A stretch of 56,354 nt of DNA from Pseudomonas putida W15Oct28. GTDB lineage: Bacteria > Pseudomonadota > Gammaproteobacteria > Pseudomonadales > Pseudomonadaceae. This document shows positions 1 to 9,103 of this stretch, piece after piece. Location: positions 1-56,354 of the forward strand of contig NZ_JENB01000035.1 of the NCBI RefSeq assembly GCF_000708715.2, written 5' to 3'. The notes under the pieces were generated by a model. That model saw only the letters and a list, made by a program, of their open reading frames with translations, had not been told where the DNA came from and made no database searches. The first letter of the stretch is position 1. The number at the start of each line of letters is the position of its first letter. The translations under genes were made by a program, and so were the position numbers.

Positions 1-88
1 CTTCGCGCCCCATCGCGACGCAAGGCCGCTCCTACAGGAGATCGCATATCACTGTAGGAGCGGCCTTGCGTCGCGATGGGGCGCGAAG
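1..88. repeat. REP doublet, perfect inverted repeat
   Basis: Two 37-base arms (1-37 and 52-88) are exact inverted copies around a 14-base loop. The core is the Pseudomonas REP unit GGAGCGGCCTTGCGTCGCGA. It lies just downstream of the DAHP synthase gene and may cap its mRNA 3' end. Confidence 0.85.
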
Positions 89-110
89 CGGCCCCGCTTT
101 TTTATATCAA

Positions 111-1187
111 TCAGCCGCGCTTACGCTGCGGCAGCACATCCTTCAACTTGGCATGCATGCTGCGCAAGGTCTTCTCGGTCGCGGCCCAGTCGATGCACGA
201 GTCGGTGACCGAGACGCCGTACTGCAATTCGTTCAGGTCTTTCGGAATCGACTGGCAGCCCCAGTTCAGGTGGCTTTCCACCATCAGGCCAATGATCGAC
301 TGGTTGCCTTCGAGGATCTGGTTGGCAACGTTCTCCATGACCAGCGGTTGCAGGGCCGGGTCCTTGTTGGAGTTGGCGTGGCTGCAATCGACCATGATGT
401 TGGCCTTGATCTTGGCCTTGGCCAGGTCCTGCTCGCACAGGGCGACGCTGACCGAGTCGTAGTTCGGCTTGCCGTTGCCGCCGCGAAGTACCACGTGGCC
501 GTACGGGTTGCCCTTGGTGGTGACGATCGACACGCCGCCTTCCTGGTTGATACCGAGGAAGCGGTGTGGCTTGGACACCGACTGCAGGGCGTTGATGGCA
601 ACGGTCAGGCCGCCGTCGGTGCCGTTCTTGAAGCCGACCGCCGAGGACAGGCCCGAGGCCATTTCACGGTGGGTCTGGGATTCGGTGGTGCGGGCGCCGA
701 TGGCCGACCAGCTGATCAGGTCCTGCAAGTATTGCGGGGAAATCGGGTCAAGCGCTTCGGTAGCGGTTGGCAGGCCCATTTCAGCCAGGTCCAGCAGCAG
801 CTGGCGGCCAATGTGCAGGCCATCCTGGATCTTGAACGAGTCATCCAGGTACGGGTCGTTGATCAGGCCTTTCCAGCCGACGGTGGTGCGCGGCTTTTCG
901 AAGTACACACGCATGACCAGGTACAGCGTATCGGACACTTCTGCGGCCAGCACCTTCAGGCGCTCGGCGTATTCGTGGGCGGCCTTGATATCGTGGATGG
1001 AGCAAGGGCCGACCACGACGAACAGGCGATGGTCCTTGCCGTCGAGAATATTGCGCACCACTTCACGGCCGGCAGTCACGGTCTGCAGGGCCTTGGCGCT
1101 GAGAGGGATTTCCTTCTTGAGCTGATCGGGGGTGATCAGGGTCTCGTTGGAGGCAACGTTCAAGTCATCGATCGGTAAATCAGCCAT
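111..1187 (-). CDS. aroF: Class I 3-deoxy-7-phosphoheptulonate (DAHP) synthase
   Basis: It condenses phosphoenolpyruvate and erythrose 4-phosphate, the first step of the shikimate pathway, in the cytoplasm. The 358-residue length and the motifs VVGPCSIHD, MRVYFEKPRTT, DGLHIGRQLL and MVDCSHANSNKD identify the AroF/AroG/AroH type; the GPCSIHD segment and the Lys and Arg of FEKPRTT line the active site in this family. I start at the ATG at 1187 (MADLPIDDLN); an upstream in-frame ATG at 1223 would add twelve residues with no family support. Which amino acid inhibits it cannot be read safely here. It is monocistronic, divergent from the ketopantoate reductase gene, and ends against a REP doublet. 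Confidence 0.93.
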   Translation of the reverse strand: MADLPIDDLNVASNETLITPDQLKKEIPLSAKALQTVTAGREVVRNILDGKDHRLFVVVGPCSIHDIKAAHEYAERLKVLAAEVSDTLYLVMRVYFEKPRTTVGWKGLINDPYLDDSFKIQDGLHIGRQLLLDLAEMGLPTATEALDPISPQYLQDLISWSAIGARTTESQTHREMASGLSSAVGFKNGTDGGLTVAINALQSVSKPHRFLGINQEGGVSIVTTKGNPYGHVVLRGGNGKPNYDSVSVALCEQDLAKAKIKANIMVDCSHANSNKDPALQPLVMENVANQILEGNQSIIGLMVESHLNWGCQSIPKDLNELQYGVSVTDSCIDWAATEKTLRSMHAKLKDVLPQRKRG

Positions 1188-1420
1188 CGTGTTACTCGTC
1201 AGGTCACGGGTGCCGGCCGCCAACTATCCCCGTGCGGCCCAGCAGCAAGAATAATCGCAGCGGGGAGCCGAACCTTAGCGCGTTACGGGTGGCGCGACAA
1301 TGGGCGCAAGTCCCGTCAGCATGCTGTTTTCCCTGCTGCTGTGGCGCGTGGGCGTGCATGGGCTAGCTGACAGTGTGCAAGCTGTGTAAAAAGAGAGCTG
1401 ACATTGACCTGGAGATCGGC

Positions 1421-2368
1421 ATGTATCCGCGCACACCACGCATCGGCATCATTGGCAGCGGGGCTATCGGTGGCTTCTATGGGTTGATGCTGGCCCGGGC
1501 CGGTTTCGACGTGCATTTTCTGCTGCGCAGCGAGTACCAGGTCGTACGCGAGCAGGGGTTGGCGCTGGACAGTGCGGTACACGGTACGTTGCAGATGAAG
1601 GTGCAGGCCTATGCCAGTGCCGCCGACATGCCGCCTTGCGACTGGTTGCTGGTCGGCGCCAAGGCCACCAGCAATGACCAGCTGGCGCCTCTGATCGTGC
1701 AGGCCGCTGCACCCGGCGCCAAGGTTGTACTGCTGCAAAACGGCCTGGGTGTGGAGGAGCAGTTGCGTCCGGCCTTGCGCCGCGACATGCACCTGCTCGG
1801 CGGCCTGTGCTTCATCTGCGTCAATCGCCACGCGCCGGGTGTGATTCGTCACCAGGCACTGGGGGCGGTCAACCTGGGCTATCACAGTGGGTCGGCCAGT
1901 GATGGTGGTGCTGCAGTGGTCAGTGAAGGTGCAGGGTTGTTCCAGGCGGCGGGCATCGATTCGCAGGCCATGCCGAACCTGGACCTGGCGCGCTGGCAGA
2001 AACTGGTGTGGAACGTGCCGTACAACGGCCTGTCGGTATTGCTGGGCGAAGGCACCGCCGGGCTGATGGCAAGCAGCCACAGCCGTGAACTGATCCAGGC
2101 CTTGATGAAAGAGGTGATGCAAGGCGCTGCCGCCTGCGGGCATGTGTTGCCGGACGGGTACGCCGAGCACCTGTTCCAGATGACCGAGCGCATGCCCGAC
2201 TACTGGCCAAGCATGTTTCACGACTATGCCCTCGTGCGCCCGCTAGAGCTGCAGGCTATCTATGCAGAGCCGCTGGCGCGTGCGCGTGCGGCAGGCTGCA
2301 GCTTGCCGCGCATGGAAACGCTGTACCAGGCACTGAGTTTCCTCGACACCAGCGATCGGCCCTGCTGA
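1421..2368 (+). CDS. panE: 2-dehydropantoate 2-reductase (ketopantoate reductase)
   Basis: NADPH-dependent reduction of ketopantoate to pantoate for pantothenate and coenzyme A synthesis. The N-terminus carries the dinucleotide motif GSGAIGG (Gly12, Gly14, Gly17). The segment WQKLVWNVPYNGLS holds the expected catalytic Lys (about Lys194) and the conserved Asn-rich patch of the ApbA/PanE C-terminal domain. The 315-residue length is normal. The ATG at 1421 follows a GGAG about seven bases upstream; an in-frame ATG at 1373 adds sixteen residues before the Rossmann fold and is unlikely. Pseudomonas genomes often carry more than one PanE-like protein, so the physiological substrate is inferred from the family. 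Confidence 0.85.
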   Translation: MYPRTPRIGIIGSGAIGGFYGLMLARAGFDVHFLLRSEYQVVREQGLALDSAVHGTLQMKVQAYASAADMPPCDWLLVGAKATSNDQLAPLIVQAAAPGAKVVLLQNGLGVEEQLRPALRRDMHLLGGLCFICVNRHAPGVIRHQALGAVNLGYHSGSASDGGAAVVSEGAGLFQAAGIDSQAMPNLDLARWQKLVWNVPYNGLSVLLGEGTAGLMASSHSRELIQALMKEVMQGAAACGHVLPDGYAEHLFQMTERMPDYWPSMFHDYALVRPLELQAIYAEPLARARAAGCSLPRMETLYQALSFLDTSDRPC

Positions 2369-2505
2369 CGGCGGCTTTGGCTTCGGCGTTGCGTTTTTGC
2401 GCGGGCCTACAGGCCACGCCGGCAGCGCGCCGGACGGCCAAGCGTGCGTTCGGCCCGCTGCTAAGCTGAAGCTTGCTCTGCCGATGCGGCAGTCGAGGAG
2501 GTCGA

Positions 2506-3003
2506 ATGATCCGCTCCATGCTGTACGCCACCGACCTCGGTGTCTATGCCCCTTTTGTGATGCAGCACGCGCTGGCCTTGGCGCGCACGTTCAATGCCGA
2601 GTTGTATGTGATTCACGCCGTGGAGCCCATGGGCCAGTTCGCCGAATCCCTCCTGCAAAGCTACCTCGATGAGCAGACGCTCGACCAGTTGCATAGCCAG
2701 GGGGTGAACGCGGTGATGGCCAACATCGAGCAGCGCGTACTGGAGAACTTTCGCGATGAGCTGGGCGAGGAGGCCGACCTTGCGGTGATCAAGGCGGTGC
2801 GGGTACGCCAGGGCGACCCGGCGCAGGTGATCCTTGACCAGGCGCAGCGGCTGAGCGTCGACCTGTTGATTTTCGGCAGCCACAGCGCCGGCGCCGGCGT
2901 GGATGTGCCCTTGGGGCGCACGGCAGTGCGACTGCTGCAACTGTCGCCGGTACCGGTGTACATGGTGCCTTTGGCGCAGCACCTGGGGCGTAGGAAAACA
3001 TGA
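2506..3003 (+). CDS. Universal stress protein (UspA family)
   Basis: A 165-residue single Usp domain. It begins with the family pattern of a hydrophobic strand followed by TDLG, has the central LARTFNAELYVIHAVEP strand-helix, and ends with IFGSHSAGAG...PLGRTAVRLL, a version of the G-x2-G-x9-G(S/T) nucleotide-binding loop with altered spacing. It is a cytoplasmic stress-responsive protein; no partner can be named. The ATG at 2506 follows GAGGAGG with good spacing. It stands alone between panE and cysB. Confidence 0.85.
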   Translation: MIRSMLYATDLGVYAPFVMQHALALARTFNAELYVIHAVEPMGQFAESLLQSYLDEQTLDQLHSQGVNAVMANIEQRVLENFRDELGEEADLAVIKAVRVRQGDPAQVILDQAQRLSVDLLIFGSHSAGAGVDVPLGRTAVRLLQLSPVPVYMVPLAQHLGRRKT

Positions 3004-3043
3004 AGAGGGGCGTCTGCTATTTCCGGGGGCACGTAACAAAATA

Positions 3044-3131
3044 GTTCTAGATTTATTTCCAGAACCACTAATATAGTTATATATCGTCGCTGCCTGCTGC
3101 CGCGGACTCATCGCTGAACCGAGGGAAACCT
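3044..3131 (+). promoter_or_regulatory. cysB upstream region with GTTCT-N12-AGAAC dyad
   Basis: The AT-rich DNA before cysB holds a short inverted repeat, GTTCT at 3044-3048 and AGAAC at 3061-3065, followed by AT-rich sequence (TAATATAGTTATATAT) suited to a -10 region. LysR regulators usually bind such dyads upstream of their own genes; autoregulation by CysB is an inference. Confidence 0.3.
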
Positions 3132-4106
3132 ATGAAGCTTCAACAACTGCGCTACATCTGGGAAGTGGCGCACCATGACCTCAACGTCTCCGCGACGGCG
3201 CAGAGCCTGTATACCTCCCAGCCAGGTATCAGCAAGCAGATCCGCCTGCTCGAAGACGAACTGGGTGTTGAAGTCTTTGCTCGCAGCGGCAAGCACCTGA
3301 CCCGTGTCACCCCGGCCGGTGAGCGCATCATCAATACCGCCGGCGAAATCCTGCGCAAGGTCGAAAGCATCAAGCAGATTGCCCAGGAGTTCTCCAACGA
3401 GAAGAAGGGCACGCTGTCCATTGCCACCACCCACACCCAGGCGCGCTATGCCTTGCCACCGGTGATCAGCAGTTTCATCAAGCAGTACCCGGAAGTGTCC
3501 CTGCATATGCACCAGGGTTCGCCCATGCAGATTGCCGAGATGGCTGCGGACGGTACGGTCGACTTCGCCATCGCCACGGAGGCGCTGGAGCTGTTCGGCG
3601 ACCTGATCATGATGCCGTGCTACAAGTGGAACCGTTGCGTGGTGGTGCCGCAAGGTCACCCGCTGGCCAAGCTGCCGAAACTGACCCTGGAAGCGGTTGC
3701 CGAATACCCGATCGTTACCTATGTGTTCGGTTTTACCGGGCGCTCGAAACTGGACGAAGCCTTCAACCACCGTGGCCTCACGCCAAAAGTGGTGTTCACC
3801 GCAGCAGACGCCGACGTGATCAAGACCTATGTGCGCCTGGGGCTGGGCGTGGGTATCGTCGCGGGTATGGCCGTGGACGCCAAACTCGACAATGACCTGG
3901 TGGCCCTGGATGCCAGCGAGCTGTTCGAAGCCAGCATTACCAAGATCGGCTTCCGCCGTGGCACCTTCCTGCGTGGCTTCATGTGCGACTTCATCGAGAA
4001 GTTCGCCCCGCACCTGACCCGCGAAGTAATGGCCAAGGCCATCCAGTGCCATAACAAGCAAGAGCTTGAAGATCTGTTCGCAGGCGTTGAACTGCCGGTG
4101 CACTGA
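3132..4106 (+). CDS. cysB: LysR-type regulator of cysteine biosynthesis, CysB
   Basis: A 324-residue LysR protein with the diagnostic CysB N-terminus MKLQQLRYIWEVAHHDLNVS and helix-turn-helix LYTSQPGISKQIRLLEDELG, followed by an inducer-binding domain of two alpha/beta lobes (from about residue 90). In gammaproteobacteria CysB binds N- or O-acetylserine and activates sulfate assimilation and alternative sulfur-source genes. It is convergent with the APS reductase gene cysH, one of its expected targets, with only a REP doublet between them. The sulfonate-type binding proteins at the far end of the window would also be plausible CysB targets, an inference only. Confidence 0.95.
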   Translation: MKLQQLRYIWEVAHHDLNVSATAQSLYTSQPGISKQIRLLEDELGVEVFARSGKHLTRVTPAGERIINTAGEILRKVESIKQIAQEFSNEKKGTLSIATTHTQARYALPPVISSFIKQYPEVSLHMHQGSPMQIAEMAADGTVDFAIATEALELFGDLIMMPCYKWNRCVVVPQGHPLAKLPKLTLEAVAEYPIVTYVFGFTGRSKLDEAFNHRGLTPKVVFTAADADVIKTYVRLGLGVGIVAGMAVDAKLDNDLVALDASELFEASITKIGFRRGTFLRGFMCDFIEKFAPHLTREVMAKAIQCHNKQELEDLFAGVELPVH

Positions 4107-4119
4107 TCCGCAATTGCAG

Positions 4120-4225
4120 GGGGCCGCTTTGCGGCCCTTTCGCGACACAAGGCCGCTCCCACAGAGATCATGCGATCTCCTGTAGGAGCGGCCTTGTGTC
4201 GCGAAAGGGCTGCAAGGCAGCCCCG
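4120..4225. repeat. REP doublet between convergent cysB and cysH
   Basis: Inverted arms around GGCCGCTCCCACAG and its complement, with flanking GGGCTGC/GCAGCCC extensions. It fills the gap between the convergent genes and probably serves both 3' ends. Confidence 0.8.
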
Positions 4226-4231
4226 GCTATC

Positions 4232-4966
4232 TCAAGCCTTGCTGATCAGGTTGCCCGCGTGCAACCCGCATTCCTTCTGTGTCGACTCTTCCCACCACCA
4301 ACGCCCTTCACGCTCATGCTGGTTCGGCAACACCGGCCGGGTGCATGGCTCACAGCCGATACTGATGAAACCGCGCTCATGCAGGCTGTTGAATGGCAGC
4401 TCAAGCATGCGGATATAACCCCATACTTCCGCACTGCTCATCTGCGCCAGCGGGTTGAACTTGTACAGGGTGCGCTCGGGCGTCGAGAAGGCGCTGTCGA
4501 TTTCCAGTGCCGCCACCTGGCTGCGGGTGCCCGGGCTCTGGTCGCGGCGCTGGCCGGTGGCCCAGGCGCTCACGGTGGCCAGCTTGCGGCGCAGTGGCTC
4601 GATCTTGCGAATGCCGCAGCACTCGCCGTGGCCGTCCTTGTAGAAGCTGAACAGGCCCTTTTCCTTGACGAACGGGTCGAGCTTGGCGCGGTCGGGGCTG
4701 AGGAGTTCAATCGGCAGGTTGTACTGCTCGCGCACCTGGTCGATGAACCGGTAGGTCTCCGGGTGCAGGCGGCCGGTGTCGAGGCTGAACACCTTGACCT
4801 GCTTGTTCAGCTTCCAGGCCATGTCGACCAGCACCACGTCCTCGGCGCCGCTGAAGGAGATCCACAGGTCATCACCAAAATGCTCGAAGGCGAGCTTGAG
4901 AATGTCCTGCGGGGACTTGTTGGCGTAGGTCGCGGCCAGGGCGGCGACGTCGAAGGGTTGGCTCAT
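4232..4966 (-). CDS. cysH: Adenylyl-sulfate (APS) reductase, assimilatory
   Basis: It reduces adenylyl sulfate to sulfite with thioredoxin in cytoplasmic sulfate assimilation. The 244-residue protein has the PAPS-reductase fold (SFSGAEDVVL P-loop, LDTGRLHPETY). It carries the Cys pair ECCGIRK (Cys116-Cys117) and CEPC (Cys205, Cys208), the ligands of a [4Fe-4S] cluster that marks APS rather than PAPS reductases. The C-terminal ECGLH provides the catalytic Cys. So despite the cysH name the expected substrate is APS, as known for Pseudomonas. It is convergent with cysB, its likely activator. Confidence 0.95.
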   Translation of the reverse strand: MSQPFDVAALAATYANKSPQDILKLAFEHFGDDLWISFSGAEDVVLVDMAWKLNKQVKVFSLDTGRLHPETYRFIDQVREQYNLPIELLSPDRAKLDPFVKEKGLFSFYKDGHGECCGIRKIEPLRRKLATVSAWATGQRRDQSPGTRSQVAALEIDSAFSTPERTLYKFNPLAQMSSAEVWGYIRMLELPFNSLHERGFISIGCEPCTRPVLPNQHEREGRWWWEESTQKECGLHAGNLISKA

Positions 4967-5045
4967 CAGGCGGTTTCCATCTTGGCTGTGGCGCTGTGCG
5001 CTCGTAGTAAGGTGATGGTAACAAAAAAACGCGGGCTAGACGGAC

Positions 5046-6389
5046 TCACAAGGCCTGCAAGGTCTGCATCAACACCCGCACTTTGGCGATCGACTCTTCA
5101 TATTCGGCCTGCCATTCGGAGTCGGCCACCACCGCACCGCCGCCCCAGCAACTGACCTGGCCGTCCTTGACCAGCAGGCTGCGAATGGCAATCGAGCTGT
5201 CCATTTCACCGCGCACATCCACATACAGCAGCGAGCCGCAGTACAGGGCCCGGCGTGCCGGCTCCAGCTCGTCGATGATCTGCATGGCGCGAATCTTCGG
5301 CGCCCCGGTGATCGAGCCGCCGGGGAAGCTGTCGCCGATCAGGTCCAGGGCATCCTTGTCGCTGGCCAGCTGGCCGGTGATGCTGCTGACCAGGTGGTGG
5401 ACGTTGGGGTAGCTCTCCAGGCTGAACAGCTCCGGTACCTTCACCGAGCCGATCTTGCAGGTACGCCCCAGGTCGTTGCGCAGCAGGTCGACGATCATCA
5501 GGTTTTCCGAGCGGTCCTTGGGGCTGTGCAGCAGCTCCTCGGCATTGCGCTGGTCTTCAATCGGGTCGCTGGCGCGCGGGCGAGTGCCCTTGATTGGCCG
5601 GGTTTCCACCTCGCCCTGGCTGACGCGAATGAAGCGCTCAGGCGAGAAGCTGAGCAAGGCGCTGCCATCGGCCAGTTGCTGGTAGCCGGAAAACGGCGTC
5701 GGGCAAGCTTGGCGCAGGGCTTGATAGGCGCGCCAGGGGTCGCCCTGGCACGGCGCGCGGAAGCGTTGGGTAAGGTTGATCTGGTAGCAGTCGCCGGCCT
5801 GGATATAGCGCTGTACCTGGTCGAAGGCCGCCCGGTACTGTTCGGGCTGCAGGTCGCCGGCCATCGGCGCGAGCAGCTGGAAGTCGCCGCTTGCAGTGCT
5901 GCTGGCGCCTTCGAAAAGCGTGATCAGGCGTTCGCGTTCACTGCCTGCCAGGCTTGGGTGAAACACCAGTTGGCTGGTGCCGTGCAGGTGGTCGCTGACC
6001 AGTGCCCAGGCATACAGGCCCAGTTGCGCGTCGGGCAGGCCGAGGTCGTCCACAGCCAGGCTTGGCAGGTGTTCCAGGCGGCGGCCGAAGTCGTAGCTCA
6101 GGTAGCCGATCAGGCCGCCGGCAAAGGGTAGCTCGCTGCCTTCGGGCAGTTGCGCCTGGCCCAGTTGCGCCAGGCCTGCGCGCAGGCGCTGGAGGAAGGT
6201 GCGGCCTTCTTCATCGGGGTGCGCTTGCAGCTGTTGCAGCGGCCAGGCGCTGAGCAGGTCGAAGCGGCCGCGTTCGGCGCCGGGGCGGGCGCTGTCGAGC
6301 AGGATCGCGCCGGGGGCCTGGCGCAGGCGGGCGAAATAGGCGGCAGGGTCGGGCTGGTAGGGCAGGGGGTAAAGCGTACAGGTCGGCAT
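5046..6389 (-). CDS. pabB: Aminodeoxychorismate synthase component I
   Basis: It uses ammonia from the PabA glutaminase subunit to convert chorismate to 4-amino-4-deoxychorismate for folate. The 447-residue chorismate-binding protein contains PIKGTRPR (Lys267); this Lys, known to act as the nucleophile in PabB, distinguishes it from anthranilate synthase TrpE, which has PIAGT. Other family motifs are FPGGSITGAPKIRAM and YCGSLLYVD, and ESIAKVRVLM at the C-terminus. It is a stand-alone gene; no pabA or pabC neighbour is present, normal for Pseudomonas. Confidence 0.93.
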   Translation of the reverse strand: MPTCTLYPLPYQPDPAAYFARLRQAPGAILLDSARPGAERGRFDLLSAWPLQQLQAHPDEEGRTFLQRLRAGLAQLGQAQLPEGSELPFAGGLIGYLSYDFGRRLEHLPSLAVDDLGLPDAQLGLYAWALVSDHLHGTSQLVFHPSLAGSERERLITLFEGASSTASGDFQLLAPMAGDLQPEQYRAAFDQVQRYIQAGDCYQINLTQRFRAPCQGDPWRAYQALRQACPTPFSGYQQLADGSALLSFSPERFIRVSQGEVETRPIKGTRPRASDPIEDQRNAEELLHSPKDRSENLMIVDLLRNDLGRTCKIGSVKVPELFSLESYPNVHHLVSSITGQLASDKDALDLIGDSFPGGSITGAPKIRAMQIIDELEPARRALYCGSLLYVDVRGEMDSSIAIRSLLVKDGQVSCWGGGAVVADSEWQAEYEESIAKVRVLMQTLQAL

Positions 6390-6483
6390 CAGTGTGGACG
6401 GCGATGTAAAAGCGAGGAGGGCGATTGTAGACCTGTGTAGGAAAAGCGCCTAGCACTGGGCGCGACATTCAACAGTGTGTTTG

Positions 6484-6577
6484 GCCCATTCGCAACACAA
6501 GGCTGCTCCTACAGGGCAAGCGCAGCCCTTGGTGTAGGAGCAGCCTTGTGCTGCGAAAGGGCTGCAATGCAGCCCCG
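6484..6577. repeat. REP doublet, variant AAGGCTGCTCCTACAG
   Basis: Inverted arms of a REP subclass whose stem reads AACACAAGGCTGCTCCTACA on the left and GTAGGAGCAGCCTTGTGCTG on the right. It lies between pabB and the ATP-grasp operon end. Confidence 0.8.
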
Positions 6578-6582
6578 GCAAT

Positions 6583-7563
6583 TCAGCGGTTAGGCACGTG
6601 CCCGAACAAGCCTTGGGCTACCCGAACCCGCTGTTCGGCATCCTCGGTAATGCCATCCTTGGCCAGCGCTTCGATATGCGCCTCAATGGCGTGGGTGCGC
6701 TGGGTCAGGCCGCAGTCGTTGGCAATCTGGATGTTCAGGCCCGGGCGGGCGTTGAGCTCCAGAATCAGCGGGCCTTTCTCCTGGTCCAGCACCATGTCCA
6801 CGCCGATGTAGCCCAGCCCGCACAGTTCATAGCAACCGGCGGCCAGCTTCATGAAGCCGTCCCAGTTCGGCAACTGCACGCCGTCCACCGCGTTGGTGGT
6901 GTCTGGGTGCTTGCTGATGATGTTGTTCAGCCAGGTACCGCGCAAGGTCACGCCGGTGGCCAGGTCAACGCCCACGCCGATGGCGCCCTGGTGCAGGTTG
7001 GCCTTGCCGCCGGACTGGCGGGTCGGCAGGCGCAGCATGGCCATTACCGGGTACCCCATCAGCACGATGATGCGGATGTCCGGCACGCCTTCGTAGCTGA
7101 TGCTCTTGAAGATCTGGTCGGGGGTGACCCGGTACTCGATCAGCGCGCGGTCGCGGTGGCCACCCAGCGAGTAAAGGCCAGTGAGGATGCTGGAAATCTG
7201 GTGCTCGATTTCCTCATGGCTGATGATCTTGCCCGACACCGTGCGGTAGCGGTCCTCGAAGCGGTCGGCGATTACCAGGATGCCGTCACCGCCGGCGCCT
7301 TGCGCCGGCTTGATGACGAAATCGCTGCGCCCGCCGATGATCTGGTCGAGCTTCTCGATTTCTTTCTCGGTTTCGATGATGCCGTACATTTCCGGCACAT
7401 GGATACCGGCCGCCAGGGCGCGCTCCTTGGTTATGATCTTGTCGTCGACGATCGGGTACAGGCTGCGCTTGTTGTACTTCAACACGTAGTCCGCGTTGCG
7501 CCGGTTGATACCCATGATGCCCCGGGCCTCCAGGGCTTTCCACGTCTTGATCAGGCCAAACAT
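6583..7563 (-). CDS. RimK-like ATP-grasp ligase (alpha-L-glutamate ligase-like)
   Basis: A 326-residue cytoplasmic ATP-grasp protein of the RimK-related family that travels with 7TM inactive-transglutaminase genes. Visible ATP-grasp features are the nucleotide segment DFVIKPAQGAGGDGILV, the hinge YRVTPDQIF, the metal-binding GYIGVDMVLD and ILELNARPGLNIQ. Such enzymes form amide bonds by way of acyl phosphates; the substrate here is unknown. It is the last gene of a three-gene operon; its ATG overlaps the stop of the preceding 7TM gene by one base (7563), implying translational coupling. The family is recognised with confidence; the reaction is inferred. Confidence 0.88.
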   Translation of the reverse strand: MFGLIKTWKALEARGIMGINRRNADYVLKYNKRSLYPIVDDKIITKERALAAGIHVPEMYGIIETEKEIEKLDQIIGGRSDFVIKPAQGAGGDGILVIADRFEDRYRTVSGKIISHEEIEHQISSILTGLYSLGGHRDRALIEYRVTPDQIFKSISYEGVPDIRIIVLMGYPVMAMLRLPTRQSGGKANLHQGAIGVGVDLATGVTLRGTWLNNIISKHPDTTNAVDGVQLPNWDGFMKLAAGCYELCGLGYIGVDMVLDQEKGPLILELNARPGLNIQIANDCGLTQRTHAIEAHIEALAKDGITEDAEQRVRVAQGLFGHVPNR

Positions 7564-9098
7564 CAGGCGTCAGCCTTCTTCAGGAATGCCTTGAAGCGCA
7601 CAAGTTCGGTCAGGCGGTAGCCACGGTAGCGGCCCATCGCCAGCATGAAGCCCACCAGGATCAGCAGTACGGCCGGGAACGTGAACACGAAGTACACCAG
7701 CTCCGGCACCATCATCAGCAAGTGCGCCACGGAGGCGGCAAACAGGGTGCCGATGGCCACTTTCATGGCATGGCCGCCGCCACGCTCTTCCCAGGTGATC
7801 GACAGGCGCTCGATGGTCATGGTCAGGATCACCATCGGGAACAGTGCCACCGACAGGCCGCGCTCAAGGCCCAGCTTGTGGCTGAACAGGCTGATGGCGG
7901 CAATCAGCACCACGACGAAGGTCAGCACCACCGACAGGCGTGGCAGCATTTGCAGCTTGAGGTGTTCCAGGTACGAGCGTAACGACAGGCCAAGCGCGGT
8001 AATCACCGTGAACAGCACGATGCCGAAGCCCAGTTGGGTCTCGCGGAAGGCCAGGGCGATCAGCACCGGGGTGAAGGTACCCAGCGTCTGCAGGCCGATC
8101 AGGTTGCGCAGCACCAGGATCACCAGCACGCCGATCGGGATCATCACCATGATCATGAAGGTTTGCTGGGTCTGCAGCGGCAGGCTGTACAGCGAGTACT
8201 CGAGGAAGTCGGCGTCGGTGTTCTCGTCGGTCAGCTTGGCCAGGCGGATGGCGTTCATCTCGCTGTTGTTCATGCTGAAGGTGACGTTGGCCTTCTTGCC
8301 GCCATCGACGGTGATCAGGTTGTCGTCACCGGTCCACCACAACAGGCGGTCGCTGGGCAGGCCTTGCTCGCCGGTGTCCGGGTTGAAGTACAGCCAGTCG
8401 TTACCGTTGAAGCTGCGCAGCCACAGTTCCGGGGTTTGCGGGGTGTCGGCCACCAGGCGGATGGTGTGCACCTTTTCCATCGGCACGTGGGCGATCGACA
8501 GCAGCAGGTCGATGATCTGGGCCTTCTTCATCGGCGAGGTGTCGCCGGCCAGCAGCAGCTTGACGTTGTCGTCGTTCAGGTTGTTGACCCGCTTGATGGT
8601 CTCGCTGACGAAGGTCTCGACGTCGGCAGAGTGCTGGCGAATCGGCGCCATCAGGGCTTCTGCGGCGATCTTCTCGGGGCCTTCGATCGCCAGGCTGTCA
8701 CGGAAGGTCGGGCCTTTGACCGTGGTCTTTTCGTTGCTGTAGCGCTTGGTCAGCACCAGGCGGTAGTAGAGGGTCTGATTGCCGCTGGCGCGGCGGGCCG
8801 ACCAGGTGACCTTGCGGTTACCGTCGGCACGGTTGACGCTCACCCCGTAGTTGTTGGAGATGAAGCTCTCGTTGAGGCTGACGTAGTCGCGGTTCAGCGG
8901 TGGCACGAACATCTGCACCTTGACCGGGTCCTTGGTGCTGGCCACAAACTCGACCTTGGCGTCGATGTTCCACAGGTCGTCGGTTTCATCCTCGGTCACC
9001 GGGATGCCGAGGAAGAAGATCTGGTAAGCCGTGACCGCCACACCCAGTAGCACCAGTACGGTGATCAGGACTTTCAGATGGAGGGTAAGAGAGCGCAT
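7563..9098 (-). CDS. Inactive transglutaminase-fold/7TM membrane protein
   Basis: A 511-residue inner-membrane protein. One N-terminal anchor helix (about residues 8-30) leads into a periplasmic region of about 290 residues with a transglutaminase-like core, for example IIDLLLSIAHVPMEKVHTIRL and WLRSFNGNDWLYFNPDTGEQ. The C-terminal third is a helix bundle with segments such as MIMVMIPIGVLVILVLRNLI, LSVVLTFVVVLIAAISLF and AVLLILVGFMLAMGRY. The position where active transglutaminases have a Cys shows none, consistent with the family being called inactive. It is the middle gene of the operon, five bases after the protease gene and overlapping the ATP-grasp gene. Function is not established; a scaffold coupling cytoplasmic ligase and periplasmic protease is my inference. 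Confidence 0.85.
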   Translation of the reverse strand: MRSLTLHLKVLITVLVLLGVAVTAYQIFFLGIPVTEDETDDLWNIDAKVEFVASTKDPVKVQMFVPPLNRDYVSLNESFISNNYGVSVNRADGNRKVTWSARRASGNQTLYYRLVLTKRYSNEKTTVKGPTFRDSLAIEGPEKIAAEALMAPIRQHSADVETFVSETIKRVNNLNDDNVKLLLAGDTSPMKKAQIIDLLLSIAHVPMEKVHTIRLVADTPQTPELWLRSFNGNDWLYFNPDTGEQGLPSDRLLWWTGDDNLITVDGGKKANVTFSMNNSEMNAIRLAKLTDENTDADFLEYSLYSLPLQTQQTFMIMVMIPIGVLVILVLRNLIGLQTLGTFTPVLIALAFRETQLGFGIVLFTVITALGLSLRSYLEHLKLQMLPRLSVVLTFVVVLIAAISLFSHKLGLERGLSVALFPMVILTMTIERLSITWEERGGGHAMKVAIGTLFAASVAHLLMMVPELVYFVFTFPAVLLILVGFMLAMGRYRGYRLTELVRFKAFLKKADA

Positions 9099-9103
9099 CG
9101 GAA